This document shows positions 19,201 to 26,444 of a stretch of DNA of 34,706 nt, piece after piece (position 1 is the first letter of the stretch; the number at the start of each line of letters is the position of its first letter). Under the pieces are notes generated by a model. The model saw nothing but the letters and a program-made list of their open reading frames with translations, ran no database searches and had not been told where the DNA came from. The DNA is taken from assembly GCA_021200975.1 (NCBI GenBank), contig JAJQFT010000076.1:1-34706 (forward strand), given 5' to 3'. Source of the DNA: Bacillota bacterium (lineage in GTDB: Bacteria; Bacillota; Clostridia; Oscillospirales; Oscillospiraceae). Made by a program: the position numbers and the translations under genes.

Positions 19201-19500
19201 ACCGGCGGTCGTTTCGCCGTCCAGCACCGCGTAGGCGCTGTCGGTGTAATAGCTCAGGACCGGCGTGCTCGCCATTTCCACGATGACGGTCACATACTCG
19301 TCATCGGCATAGAGCGGCACAGCCGTTTCGCTGCCCGTGGTGCCCAGCGTATCGAGGCGGGAGCTTTCCACCTCCTGCGCCGCCAGCTCCTGGCTGCCGG
19401 AAGATGCTTCCGCATCGTCGGCAGCCGCCGCTGCCGGGAATAGCCCGACCAGCAGGAGCAGGCTCAGCAGCAGCGCTGCGCTTCGTTTTCTCATTTTCAT
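13270..19500 (-). CDS. Very large secreted subtilisin-like (S8) serine protease with PA-type insert, Ig-like domains, InlB-B repeats and C-terminal KTGD/TM anchor
   Basis: Signal peptide MKMRKRSAALLLSLLLLVGLFPAAAAA; triad regions AVLDTGLD (D codon 18808-18810), NGSHGTHVSGT (H codon 18493-18495), SGTSMAAPHMTG (S codon 17386-17388). SPNGDG motif, Big2-like SSNPDVATIDEFGHVEATGVGQTIITVSKGG, and tail SSKTGDSTPLAACALLLLLSAAGICVIGKRKLQ. SD ggagg is 7 nt before ATG 19500. Confidence 0.93.
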   Translation of the reverse strand: MKMRKRSAALLLSLLLLVGLFPAAAAADDAEASSGSQELAAQEVESSRLDTLGTTGSETAVPLYADDEYVTVIVEMASTPVLSYYTDSAYAVLDGETTAGEAVSAFLASDEAQALADSVAQSQEGVISEIAAVAAQTAESLGVADGFSVQNRWSIITNAMVIRVPYGALAEISELDGVKRAYVEHVYSLPDDTTTEGEYDAAYTYSLDLAGVTGAWAEGYTGLGMVIAVLDTGLDITWGITDSTGANYGVTKVHEAFTEDSFATSGAELYENLRWTSASMKYFVENTQLNSNTGSDGGMIIWDNNALYKNLKVPYACDYADGDMNVANSNSDNGSHGTHVSGTIAGYAATEEGEVLFSGVAPDAQILMMKIFGDEDSGAYESTIIMALEDSIKLGADAINLSLGSDNGFAEDDTIQNDVYELVEQAGIIILTSAGNSSDSDAGNNYGDESLASNPETSMISSPAVYDSNLAVASIENVINTEMYFTWVDADGESHDVAFTDYWSVAMKQKFSDGTYPIYYVSGTGTYSDYYSAGFRSYYGYGTKGVTGIALVERGELSFEDKINNATSFYESYYNSSTGSYVSGCPVLGVIIYDNDPESDELITMSVSNTTLTSAFISGRDGAEIVAALQSGFQVYMTVSSVDKTVANETAGEISSFSSWGASPSLTLKPEITAPGGYIWSSVPDTTSSSSEDYTGSYEMMSGTSMAAPHMTGISALVRQYVQTSSAFKGMSRTDVADVVKQLLVSTAVPVVDESTGAYYSPRQQGAGLVNATAAVTTPAYITVEGQTVGKLELSDDPQKTGEYEIAFTLKNISNTSVSYDVSVVLMRPATETAESYYGTEQTFMTDSDVVIKTVSLGTLTAAAGSSADFSQTVSLTAAEKAELNELFANGTYVEGFVILTDATGSGNPQLGLPMLAFYGDWTAAPIFDTSVWFVEPDSDYDSDYGAFAEQTTWGTSIVGSTIGTIGYLNLGENAFDTSTAEDGSDIVQYVYFDENFGISPNGDGYMDAVDDYILYQLRDARLIVVTVTDAQTGEVYMRDGASYLTKTIYSSSYGMALPYSAYGTLPTWDGTDLEGNVLPSGTQCIYTITAYGDGDYPTVWSEEDEAYVTDFESIINGEAVPTFNGHEMDMTGDVISFHVVVDTVAPKLENNTVSVYEVEEEDGTHVYMTGTVYDEDGSIANVEIYPYVCRSYAEGYGNSDYSEYGIDYLNTFYTENVYDAGTKTLTFTADVTEYVRENWSYASEQYYYQFTWTGNVIISCGDYAANDRSYAVTVDASEGLVLSQTSALLHITLDEDGNITEGASFELSVLDNTGIEEGEITRTSSNPDVATIDEFGHVEATGVGQTIITVSKGGASVICVVAVEATTNEVLDFELSITNFDTLTPDGQITVKVTNLQPADVVIESVEWLVYESDQYAEDYGAGLVMVSQNSSDGLEGVIYLNYNNCASLGVDEMPAGDGWLEVTINGVTRSMTFSWEDLYKTTSDDDLVSALSYADQTVYVTLGETATLEAKYNNTSLHSVGQVALYTAVGAYAYNYNYDNPTTEATGLVLDGQPYFNSGASWTGKLVNLEGYDLPASITVWTRGSDGYESQMSNYSWSTNYTYDSETGEIWVKNTPYTNTSMLVIRADGVENPDAEAGELSGTEWTMPDGLYGPFDWVITDGTGSGEEVIVTQTYGSDINAYAYTPTEPGVSYITATTKDGAYSLTFAVVCEPVRAQSIDLAYHSLTMEVGESFDPTLAGFVTLDPEPTLAEDAQVCWLSYDESIVKIGENGELIAVAAGDVYVKGYLGTDNTVMTYLIVHVNPLPTYTVRFLDWDGAVLDTQTVETGSAATAPADPSREGYVFTGWDVDFSSITGDLDVTAQYAMLYTITLDPNGGYLESTTISLTDGQAVGELPTPTKEGYTFAGWYDADRNRITPETIYNASADSTYYANWSANTYTLTLDSGNGESSAITVTYGEAIGELLTPTMDGYVFGGWVDANGNPVSADTIYTSALGTTLTAVWTEETQATEPETSEPEASETEATQTDATDAEDSTESAGGSSKTGDSTPLAACALLLLLSAAGICVIGKRKLQ
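13490..14080 (-). repeat. Three tandem InlB-B (Listeria-Bacteroides type) repeats within the S8 protease
   Basis: YTVRFLDWDG..GYVFTGWDVDF; YTITLDPNGG..GYTFAGWYDADRNRITPETIYNASADSTYYANW; YTLTLDSGNG..GYVFGGWVDANGNPVSADTIYTSALGTTLTAVW. Confidence 0.85.
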
Positions 19501-19618
19501 ACTGTTTCCTCCCATTCAGGCCGCCCCAGAAGCCGCTTCTGCGGCGCCCGTTCACAAAATTCACATGGCCACCTGTCCACATTTTGTGCTCAGATGTCAC
19601 GCGTACAAGGACAGCGTA

Positions 19619-19647
19619 ATCATACTCGCTTTGCTTCATTTTGTCAA
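19619..19647 (-). promoter_or_regulatory. Sigma-A promoter for the S8 protease
   Basis: TTGACA-N17-TATGAT, giving a 5' UTR of roughly 110 nt. Confidence 0.7.
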
Positions 19648-19773
19648 CAATTTATTCATAACTCCATGTGCTTTGTTTAAAAGTTTGGAGATTTTCACAA
19701 AAATACGGGTTAATTTTTTCAGGAAAACTGCAGCTTTTTCCAAACTGAAAAGGGTGTCGGCAGCCCCCGATAG

Positions 19774-19811
19774 AAAACGCCGCGGTTTCCCTGCCGAAGC
19801 CGCGGCGTTTT
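19774..19811 (-). terminator. Terminator of the alanyl-tRNA editing gene
   Basis: aaaacgccgcgg-N14-ccgcggcgtttt, 12-bp perfect stem; T run on both strands. Confidence 0.8.
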
Positions 19812-19886
19812 ATCGCATTTTTTGAGAAGCCCGGAAGGGATCGGCGGGAATGGATCGCGCCTTGGACGATCGGCTTACGGGCCTCC

Positions 19887-21041
19887 TCAGACGGCGGATT
19901 GGAAGAAGGCCGCGATTTCCTCCCGTGCGGCGTTCACCGTGCCCATCTGGCAGCCCGGCTTTCCGCCGCCGCGGCCATGCAGCGCGGCGCACAGCGCCGC
20001 GTTTTTTGCGCGCAGGTCGCGCCCGAGCAGGCAATAGCGCCAAACGCGCCCCTCCCCGCTGAATACCGCGGTATCGCCGCCGCCAGCAGCGTGGATCGCC
20101 CCGGCCAGCTCCGTCAGCTCGCCGCCCGCCAGCGGCGGGGCGAAGTGCAGCACATTTTCCTGCCCCGCGTAGCGCGCCGCAATGGCGGCGAACAGCTCCC
20201 GCGCGAGGCCGACCGCGCGATACTTTTCCGCTGCGAGCTGGTCGCGGATGGCCGCCGCCCCGGCGGCGGTCTCGCCCTGCCGAACCGACAGCGTCTGCGA
20301 AACAAGGCGATTCTGCTCAAACGCGCCCGTCAGCACCCGCCATGCCCGCGCGCCGCACACGATTTCGAGCCGCGTCCCCTCGTGGAAGCCGCCGCCGGAC
20401 AGGATTTTGATAGGCCCGGCCTCGCCCGTGCGGCGGACGTGCACCCCGCAGCAGGCGCAGCAGTCCGCGCCCGGGATCTCCACGATTCTCACCGGCCAGT
20501 CGAGCGCCTTTTTCGAGCGGTAGCGCAGCGCGCGCAGCTCCTCCGGCGCGGGATAGCGCGCGAGGATCTCCACGTCCTGCCACACGATTTGGTTCGCCTC
20601 ATCCTCCAGCTCCGGCAGCGCCTGCGCGGGGATGCAGCCGTCGAAATCAATCGTCACGGTCTGCGCGCCCATGTGGAAGCCGACATTGTTCACCCCGAAG
20701 CGGCGGCAAATCAACCCCGACAGGATGTGCTCGCCGCTGTGCTGCTGCATCCGGTCGAAGCGGGCGTCCCAGTCCAGCTCGCCGCGCACCGTGCTGCCGA
20801 CAGCGAGCGGCGCGGCCAGAACGTGCCAGATCTCGCCGTCGTGCTCGTGTGTATCCATCACAGCCACGCCGCCAAGCGTCCCGCTGTCACCGCCCTGCCC
20901 GCCGCCCTCGGGGTAGAAGCAGGTTTGGTCGAGCACGGCCGCCCAGCCGCGCGGCGTGGAAAAGCACGCGCGCACCGTCGCATCGAAGGCGCGCAGGTGC
21001 GAATCCTCATAAAATAGCCTTCTCGTTTCCAAAGCAATCAC
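19887..21041 (-). CDS. Alanyl-tRNA editing protein (AlaX-like, with DHHA1-like C-terminus)
   Basis: TCFYPEGGGQGGDSGTL, QQHSGEHILSGL (HxxxH), CCACCGVHVRRTGEAGPIKIL. Track start is GTG 21041; SD-like AGAGGTGAT suggests TTG at 21032 may be the true start. Confidence 0.9.
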   Translation of the reverse strand: MIALETRRLFYEDSHLRAFDATVRACFSTPRGWAAVLDQTCFYPEGGGQGGDSGTLGGVAVMDTHEHDGEIWHVLAAPLAVGSTVRGELDWDARFDRMQQHSGEHILSGLICRRFGVNNVGFHMGAQTVTIDFDGCIPAQALPELEDEANQIVWQDVEILARYPAPEELRALRYRSKKALDWPVRIVEIPGADCCACCGVHVRRTGEAGPIKILSGGGFHEGTRLEIVCGARAWRVLTGAFEQNRLVSQTLSVRQGETAAGAAAIRDQLAAEKYRAVGLARELFAAIAARYAGQENVLHFAPPLAGGELTELAGAIHAAGGGDTAVFSGEGRVWRYCLLGRDLRAKNAALCAALHGRGGGKPGCQMGTVNAAREEIAAFFQSAV

Positions 21042-21107
21042 CTCTGGCTGAAATTATACCATAGATTTTCCACGAAAATGTAAAATCTTCTTAAAAAGAG
21101 TAGAATT

Positions 21108-21136
21108 TTGCTCGCCTTTCGTGTACAATATATATT
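21108..21136 (+). promoter_or_regulatory. Possible sigma-A promoter for the phospholipase-like gene
   Basis: TTGCTC-N17-TATATT. Confidence 0.45.
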
Positions 21137-21166
21137 AAGGTAAAAAATACTTCCGGAGGTACGCCT

Positions 21167-21937
21167 ATGCCCAATGCCTATGCCCATTACCGCTTCGCGA
21201 CCGCGCAGCTTGCGCTGCTGCCGCCGGACGCGCGGCTTACCGTCAAGCGCTTCCGGCGGCTCTACGACGTGGGCGCGCACGGGCCGGATATGTTCTTCTT
21301 CTCCCTGCCCGGCACAGGGGATTACCGCGCGGCGGAGCGCTTCCATCACCAGACCGGGCAGGAATTCTTTGGCCGCGTGTGCCGCCGCCTGCGGCTCGAG
21401 CCGAACGAGGCCGCGACCGCCTACCTCTACGGGATCCTGACCCACTACGCGCTCGACAGCACCTGCCACCCCTTCGTGACCGCCACCGAGCGGGCGGGCA
21501 CCGCCCGCCACATGGAAATCGAGGCAGAATTTGACCGCTTCCTTTACGCGCTCGACGGCCGCAGCACCGCCGCGCAGCGGGATATGAGCGCCCACATGCT
21601 GCTGACAAGGGGGGAGGCCGAAACGGCTGCCGCCTTTTTCCCGGGGCGCACGAGCGCGCAGCTTTCGCGCGACCTGCGCATGATGGCGCAGGCCAACCGC
21701 CTGATCGTGATGCCCGAGGGCTTCGCGCGCCGTGCGGCGGCGCGGCTGCTCGGCCGCTTTGCCGATTCGCTGCTGATTCCCTACGAGCCGATGGAAAAGT
21801 GCGTCGCGCTTGACGCGCCCATGCTCGCGCTGTACAACGAGGCGTTCGAGAAATTTCCACGCCTGCTCGCGCGCGTGCAGAGCGCCATCGCCCGCGGCAC
21901 GGAGCTGGGGGAGCTATTTATCCCGGATTTCGGATAA
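21167..21937 (+). CDS. Zinc-dependent phospholipase C family protein
   Basis: MPNAYAHYRFATAQ, LYDVGAHGPDMFFFS, ERFHHQTGQEFF, LTHYALDSTCHPFV; SD cggaggt upstream. Confidence 0.85.
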   Translation: MPNAYAHYRFATAQLALLPPDARLTVKRFRRLYDVGAHGPDMFFFSLPGTGDYRAAERFHHQTGQEFFGRVCRRLRLEPNEAATAYLYGILTHYALDSTCHPFVTATERAGTARHMEIEAEFDRFLYALDGRSTAAQRDMSAHMLLTRGEAETAAAFFPGRTSAQLSRDLRMMAQANRLIVMPEGFARRAAARLLGRFADSLLIPYEPMEKCVALDAPMLALYNEAFEKFPRLLARVQSAIARGTELGELFIPDFG

Positions 21938-22013
21938 ATATATAAGATGGAAGCGCGGAGCCTGTCAACCGGCCCCTGAGCCTCCAAAGCTTCAAGGAAA
22001 AGAGGAAAACCGT

Positions 22014-23309
22014 ATGAAAGAAAAACTACGCCTGAGCCGTCTGGAGAAAAGCTGGATCCTCTACGACGTGGGCAACTCCGCCTTTGTCCTGCTGGTGGCG
22101 ACCCTGATGCCCATCTACTTCTACGCGCTGGCGGATGCCGGCGGGGTAGACAGCGACCTGCAGCTATCCTACTGGGGCTATGCCGGCTCGATCTCCACCC
22201 TGCTCGTGGCCATCATCGGGCCGCTTTGCGGCGCGATTTCCGACCAGAAGGGGCTGAAAAAGCCGATTTTCACCGTTACGATGCTCGTCGGCGTGATTGG
22301 CTGCGTCTGCCTCGGCCTCGCGGGGAGCTGGCTGACCTTCTTGGCGGTCTTTGTTGTCGCGAAGGTCGGCTTCAATGCCAGCTTGGTATTCTACGATTCC
22401 ATGCTGCCCGAGGTAACGAGCAAGGAGCGCAGCGACAATATCTCAAGCATGGGCTACGCCTTCGGCTATATCGGCTCGGTGATTCCCTTCCTTATCTGCC
22501 TCGTGCTGGTGCTGTTCGGCAGCAGCTTCGGTCTCTCCACCGGCCCGGCGATGGTGATTTCCTTCCTGCTCACCGCCGCGTGGTGGCTGTGCTGCACGCT
22601 GCCGCTGCTGAAGCATTATAAGCAGACCGCCGGCATCGAGCGGCGGCACGGCAACCCCTTCGCCCAGTCCTTCGGCGAGCTGTGGGGCACGGTGAAGCAC
22701 GCGGCAAAGCACAAGCACATCGGGCTGTACCTCATCTCGTTCTTCTTCTTTATCAACGGCGTGTATACCATCATCAATATGGCCACGGCCTACGGCCAGT
22801 CCCTCGGGCTCGATACCACCGGGCTGCTGCTGGCGCTGCTCGTGACGCAGATCGTCGCCTTCCCCAGCTCGATATTCTACGGACGTTTGGCGCAGCGGGT
22901 GGACGCGGCGAGGATGATGAAGATCTCCATCCTCTGCTATGCCGGGATCGTGCTGTTTGCGGTGTTTCTGGTTTCACAGTGGCAGTTCTGGCTGCTGGCG
23001 GTGCTGGTCGGCCTGTTTCAGGGCGGCATTCAGGCGCTCTCGCGCTCCTACCTCGGCAAAATCATCCCCGCCGAGCGCAGCGGCTCGTACTACGGCGTGA
23101 TGGATATCTGCGGCAAGGGCGCGGATTTCTTCGGCAGTATGCTGGTCGCGGCCGTCAACCAGCTCACGGCGGACGTACACATCACCATCTTCGGCATCAC
23201 GCTCGGCAATGCGAATATCGCGGTGTCGTCGCTGCTGGTGCTTTTCGCGATTGGCTACCTGCTCTTCTGCAAGGCGGACAGAGCCGTGAAGGCCGCCGAA
23301 AACGCCTGA
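22014..23309 (+). CDS. MFS transporter, UMF1 / Atg22-like family
   Basis: Multiple TM segments; EKSWILYDVGNSAFVLLVATLMPIYF, GPLCGAISDQKGLKKPIF, GGIQALSRSYLGKIIPAERSGSYYGV. Internal ATG 22014 preferred (SD agagg). Confidence 0.9.
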   Translation: MKEKLRLSRLEKSWILYDVGNSAFVLLVATLMPIYFYALADAGGVDSDLQLSYWGYAGSISTLLVAIIGPLCGAISDQKGLKKPIFTVTMLVGVIGCVCLGLAGSWLTFLAVFVVAKVGFNASLVFYDSMLPEVTSKERSDNISSMGYAFGYIGSVIPFLICLVLVLFGSSFGLSTGPAMVISFLLTAAWWLCCTLPLLKHYKQTAGIERRHGNPFAQSFGELWGTVKHAAKHKHIGLYLISFFFFINGVYTIINMATAYGQSLGLDTTGLLLALLVTQIVAFPSSIFYGRLAQRVDAARMMKISILCYAGIVLFAVFLVSQWQFWLLAVLVGLFQGGIQALSRSYLGKIIPAERSGSYYGVMDICGKGADFFGSMLVAAVNQLTADVHITIFGITLGNANIAVSSLLVLFAIGYLLFCKADRAVKAAENA

Positions 23310-23393
23310 GCGCGTATGGGGAAACACGCAAGCAAATATCCGCCTGCGGCGGCTTGAACCGCCCTTTGACCGCGAATCCCGAGCTTCCTGCGC

Positions 23394-23428
23394 AAAAAAC
23401 GGAGCTGTGCCCAAAACGGTACAGCTCC
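23394..23428 (-). terminator. Terminator between the converging UMF1 and DUF378 genes (probably bidirectional)
   Basis: ggagctgt-N12-acagctcc; T run on minus (plus 23394-23399) and aaaattttt on plus. Confidence 0.8.
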
Positions 23429-23450
23429 AAAATTTTTGCCAAGGGGGGAT

Positions 23451-23657
23451 TTATGTGTCGTCGCCGGTGGCTGCATTTTTCCGAAATAGAAAGCTGATGC
23501 ACCACAGGCCGGCCAGCCCCACCAGCGCATAGATGATGCGGCTGAGCACAGCGCCCTGCCCGCCAAAAATCCAAGCCACAAGGTCGAACTGGAAGATGCC
23601 AATCAGCCCCCAGTTCAGGCAGCCGATAATGGCCAAAATCAGCGCGAGTATATCCAT
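23451..23657 (-). CDS. DUF378 domain small membrane protein
   Basis: MDILALILAIIGCLNWGLIGIFQFDLVAWIFGGQGAVLSRIIYALVGLAGLWCISFLF; SD ggaggg before ATG 23657. Confidence 0.92.
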   Translation of the reverse strand: MDILALILAIIGCLNWGLIGIFQFDLVAWIFGGQGAVLSRIIYALVGLAGLWCISFLFRKNAATGDDT

Positions 23658-23730
23658 ATTCCTTCCCTCCATTCTTTCGGTCAGCTACATCATACCCGAA
23701 AAAGCGGAGATTTATACCCCTGAAAAAGCA

Positions 23731-23768
23731 CGAAAAAACGAACCGGGAAATGGAAGCCCCATTTCCCG
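23731..23768 (-). terminator. Terminator downstream of pnp
   Basis: Minus strand CGGGAAATGG-GGCTT-CCATTTCCCG-GTTCGTTTTTTCG. Confidence 0.8.
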
Positions 23769-23777
23769 ATTCCTTGC

Positions 23778-25895
23778 TTAGCCGTTCATTTCCCGCAGCG
23801 CGTCGCGGCGGCTGAAGTTGGCGCGGCCCTTCTCGTCGAAGCCCATGAACTTGACCCATGTCATGTCACCGAGGTTCAGCACGTCCTCAACCTTTTCCAC
23901 GCGGTGGTTATCGAGCTTGGAGATGTGCACCATGCCGTCGTGCCCCGGAGCAATCTCCACGAACGCGCCGATGGGCAGGATGCGCACGACCTTGCCGTAA
24001 TACAGCTTGCCAACCTCGGGCACAAAGCAGATATCGTCCACCATCTTCTTGGCGGCGTAGGCCGCTGCGGAATCAACCGCGGAGATGAAAACGTTGCCGT
24101 CGTCGTCGATGTCGAGCTTCGCGCCGGTGTCGGCCTGAATCTTCTGGATGGTCTTGCCACCGGAGCCGATGACCTCGCGGATTTTCTCCACGGGGATCTT
24201 CACGGTGAGCATCTTCGGCGCATATTCGGAAACCTCCTCACGCGGCGCGGCGATGCAGGGGAGGATCACGCCGTTGATGATTTCCAGCCGCGCCTTGCGG
24301 CAGCGCTCGAGCGCGTCCTCGATGATTTCCATCGTAAGACCCGCGTTCTTCAGATCCATCTGGATGGCGGTGATGCCCTCAGTCGTGCCGGCAACCTTGA
24401 AATCCATCTCGCCGTGGAAGTCCTCGACGCCCTGAATATCGGTGAAGGTTCTCCACGCGCCGGTTTCCTGGTCGGAAATCAGGCCGCAGGAGATGCCGGC
24501 GACCGGCCGCTTGATGGGCACGCCCGCGTCCATGAGCGCCAGCGTCGAGCCGCAGATGGAGCCCTGCGAGGTCGAGCCGTTGGAGGAGAGCACCTCCGAA
24601 ACCACGCGGATGGAGTAGGGGAACTCCTCAATCGAGGGAATCACCGGCAGCAGCGCCTTCTCTGCCAGCGCGCCGTGGCCGATTTCGCGGCGGGAGGTCG
24701 AGCGGGCAGCCTTTGCCTCGCCGGTGGAGAAGGCCGGGAAGTTGTAGTGGTGGATATAGCGGCGGGAGGTTTCGGGGTAGATGGTATCGAGCTTCTGTGC
24801 GGCGTTGAGCGTATCCAAGGTGCAGATGCTCAGCACCTGCGTCTGCCCGCGGGCGAACAGGCCGGAGCCGTGTACGCGCGGCAGCACGCCAACCTCGGCG
24901 TCCAGCGGGCGAATCTGATCCATCGTGCGGCCGTCCACGCGCTTGCCCTCGAGCAGCCAGCGCTTGACCACCTTTTTCTGCATTTTATAGAGGCAAACCT
25001 CGATATTTTCCTCAAAATCGGGATATTTCTCGCCGAATTTCTCCTGAAAATCCAGATGCGCGGCAGTGAGCCGCTCCTCGCGGATGTTCTTGTCGTCGGT
25101 ATCGAGGGCGTGCTCAATCTGCGGCAGGCCATAAGCCATCAGTTCGTCGAGCAGGTCGTGGTTGACGGCGGCCTTCTCAAAGGTGAACTTGGGCTTGCCA
25201 ATCTCGGCGACGATGCCGTTGATGAACTTCACGATTTCCATGTTGGTTTCGTGCGCGATGCGGATGCACTCGAGCATGACGGCCTCGGGAGCCTCCTTCG
25301 CCTCGGATTCAATCTGCACCACCTTCTCAAAGGTGGAGGAGATGGTCACGAAGCAGTCGGCGGCCTCGCGCTCGTCAGCGGAGGGGTTGATGATATAGCG
25401 CTCGCCCAGGTGGGCGACGTTGGTAGTGGAGATGGGGCCGTTCCAGGGCACGTCGGAGGCGGCGACCGCGATGGATGCACCAATCGCGGCAACAATTTCC
25501 ACGGGGTTTTCATAGTCGTTGGCCAGCGTCGTGCAGGTCACGACCACGTCGTTGCGCAGCTCGTCGTCAAACAGGGGGCGCATGGGGCGGTCGATAATGC
25601 GGCAGTTGAGGATGCCGTGGTCGGAGGGCTTGCCCTCGCGGCGGTTGAACGAGCCGGGGATGCGGCCGACGGCGTACATCCGCTCCTCAAATTCGATGGT
25701 GAGGGGGAAATAGTCCATGCCGAGCTTGGGGATGGGGTTGCAGGTCACGGTGGTGAGCACCACGGTGTCGCCATAGCGGCAGATGCACTCGGCGTCGGCC
25801 AGCTCGGCAACCTTGCCGGTTTCGACCGTGAAGGTGCGGCCGCCGATTTCGGTCTCGTAGACGTGGTGGTTGGGGTACTGCTTGCGTGTAAACAT
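23778..25895 (-). CDS. pnp: Polyribonucleotide nucleotidyltransferase
   Basis: 705 aa; RNase PH domains (GLFARGQTQVLSICTL, SNGSTSQGSICGSTLALMDAGVP), KH (VIGSGGKTIQKIQADTGAKLDIDDDG) and S1 domains; SD aaggagg. Confidence 0.98.
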   Translation of the reverse strand: MFTRKQYPNHHVYETEIGGRTFTVETGKVAELADAECICRYGDTVVLTTVTCNPIPKLGMDYFPLTIEFEERMYAVGRIPGSFNRREGKPSDHGILNCRIIDRPMRPLFDDELRNDVVVTCTTLANDYENPVEIVAAIGASIAVAASDVPWNGPISTTNVAHLGERYIINPSADEREAADCFVTISSTFEKVVQIESEAKEAPEAVMLECIRIAHETNMEIVKFINGIVAEIGKPKFTFEKAAVNHDLLDELMAYGLPQIEHALDTDDKNIREERLTAAHLDFQEKFGEKYPDFEENIEVCLYKMQKKVVKRWLLEGKRVDGRTMDQIRPLDAEVGVLPRVHGSGLFARGQTQVLSICTLDTLNAAQKLDTIYPETSRRYIHHYNFPAFSTGEAKAARSTSRREIGHGALAEKALLPVIPSIEEFPYSIRVVSEVLSSNGSTSQGSICGSTLALMDAGVPIKRPVAGISCGLISDQETGAWRTFTDIQGVEDFHGEMDFKVAGTTEGITAIQMDLKNAGLTMEIIEDALERCRKARLEIINGVILPCIAAPREEVSEYAPKMLTVKIPVEKIREVIGSGGKTIQKIQADTGAKLDIDDDGNVFISAVDSAAAYAAKKMVDDICFVPEVGKLYYGKVVRILPIGAFVEIAPGHDGMVHISKLDNHRVEKVEDVLNLGDMTWVKFMGFDEKGRANFSRRDALREMNG

Positions 25896-25922
25896 TGGTT
25901 ATCCTCCTTAGATTGATTTTCC

Positions 25923-25989
25923 CGGGAGGTTTAGCACTTGAAACTGCCGCCGTCTCACGGCGGTACTTTCAACTGCTAAGCGTCTCCCG
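25923..25989 (-). ncRNA. Long imperfect stem-loop in the rpsO-pnp intergenic region
   Basis: Arms cgggag..ttagca.ttgaaa...ccgccg / cggcgg...tttcaa.tgctaa..ctcccg (four 6-bp helices separated by small internal loops or mismatches), loop tctca on plus. Confidence 0.75.
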
Positions 25990-26040
25990 ATGCGTGGTTT
26001 CAAAAATGGGGCGACTGACGCCGCCCCATCCTCGACTGAC

Positions 26041-26307
26041 TTACTTGCGGATGCCGAGCTTGGCGATGATCGCACGGTAGCGGTTGATGTCCTTCTTCGC
26101 CAGATAGTTCAGCAGGTTGCGGCGCTTACCAACCATCATCAGCAAGCCGCGGCGGGAATGGTTGTCGTGCTTGTGCACGCGCAGATGGTCGGTCAGCTCG
26201 TTGATGCGCGCGGTGAGGATGGCAATCTGCACCTCAGGGGAGCCGGTATCGCCCTCGTGGGTTGCATTGTCCAGGATTACCTGCGTCTTTTTTTCCTTGA
26301 GAATCAT
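26041..26307 (-). CDS. rpsO: 30S ribosomal protein S15
   Basis: [72 protein letters not shown]. Confidence 0.99.
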   Translation of the reverse strand: MILKEKKTQVILDNATHEGDTGSPEVQIAILTARINELTDHLRVHKHDNHSRRGLLMMVGKRRNLLNYLAKKDINRYRAIIAKLGIRK

Positions 26308-26406
26308 GATGTTTTTCCACCTTTTTTGTTATTTCCCGGGAGCCAAGTAAAGGGTCGGTGTATTCCCCGAACTGAGCAGCGGGTTCCTTGCAAAGCAAGC
26401 TTATTG

Positions 26407-26435
26407 ATTATAGCATGAGTTTTCCCAAAACGCAA
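26407..26435 (-). promoter_or_regulatory. Sigma-A promoter (extended -10) for rpsO-pnp
   Basis: TTGCGT-N17-TATAAT with TGC directly upstream of the -10. Confidence 0.7.
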
Positions 26436-26444
26436 GAAAAATTT

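Noticed and set aside
21010-21060. Promoter for the alanyl-tRNA editing gene (TATAAT on minus near 21053)
   Set aside because: A good -10 is present but no convincing -35 at 16-18 bp, so not listed as a feature.
23904-25916. 670-aa plus-strand ORF opposite pnp
   Set aside because: Antisense shadow with biased composition; pnp is certain.
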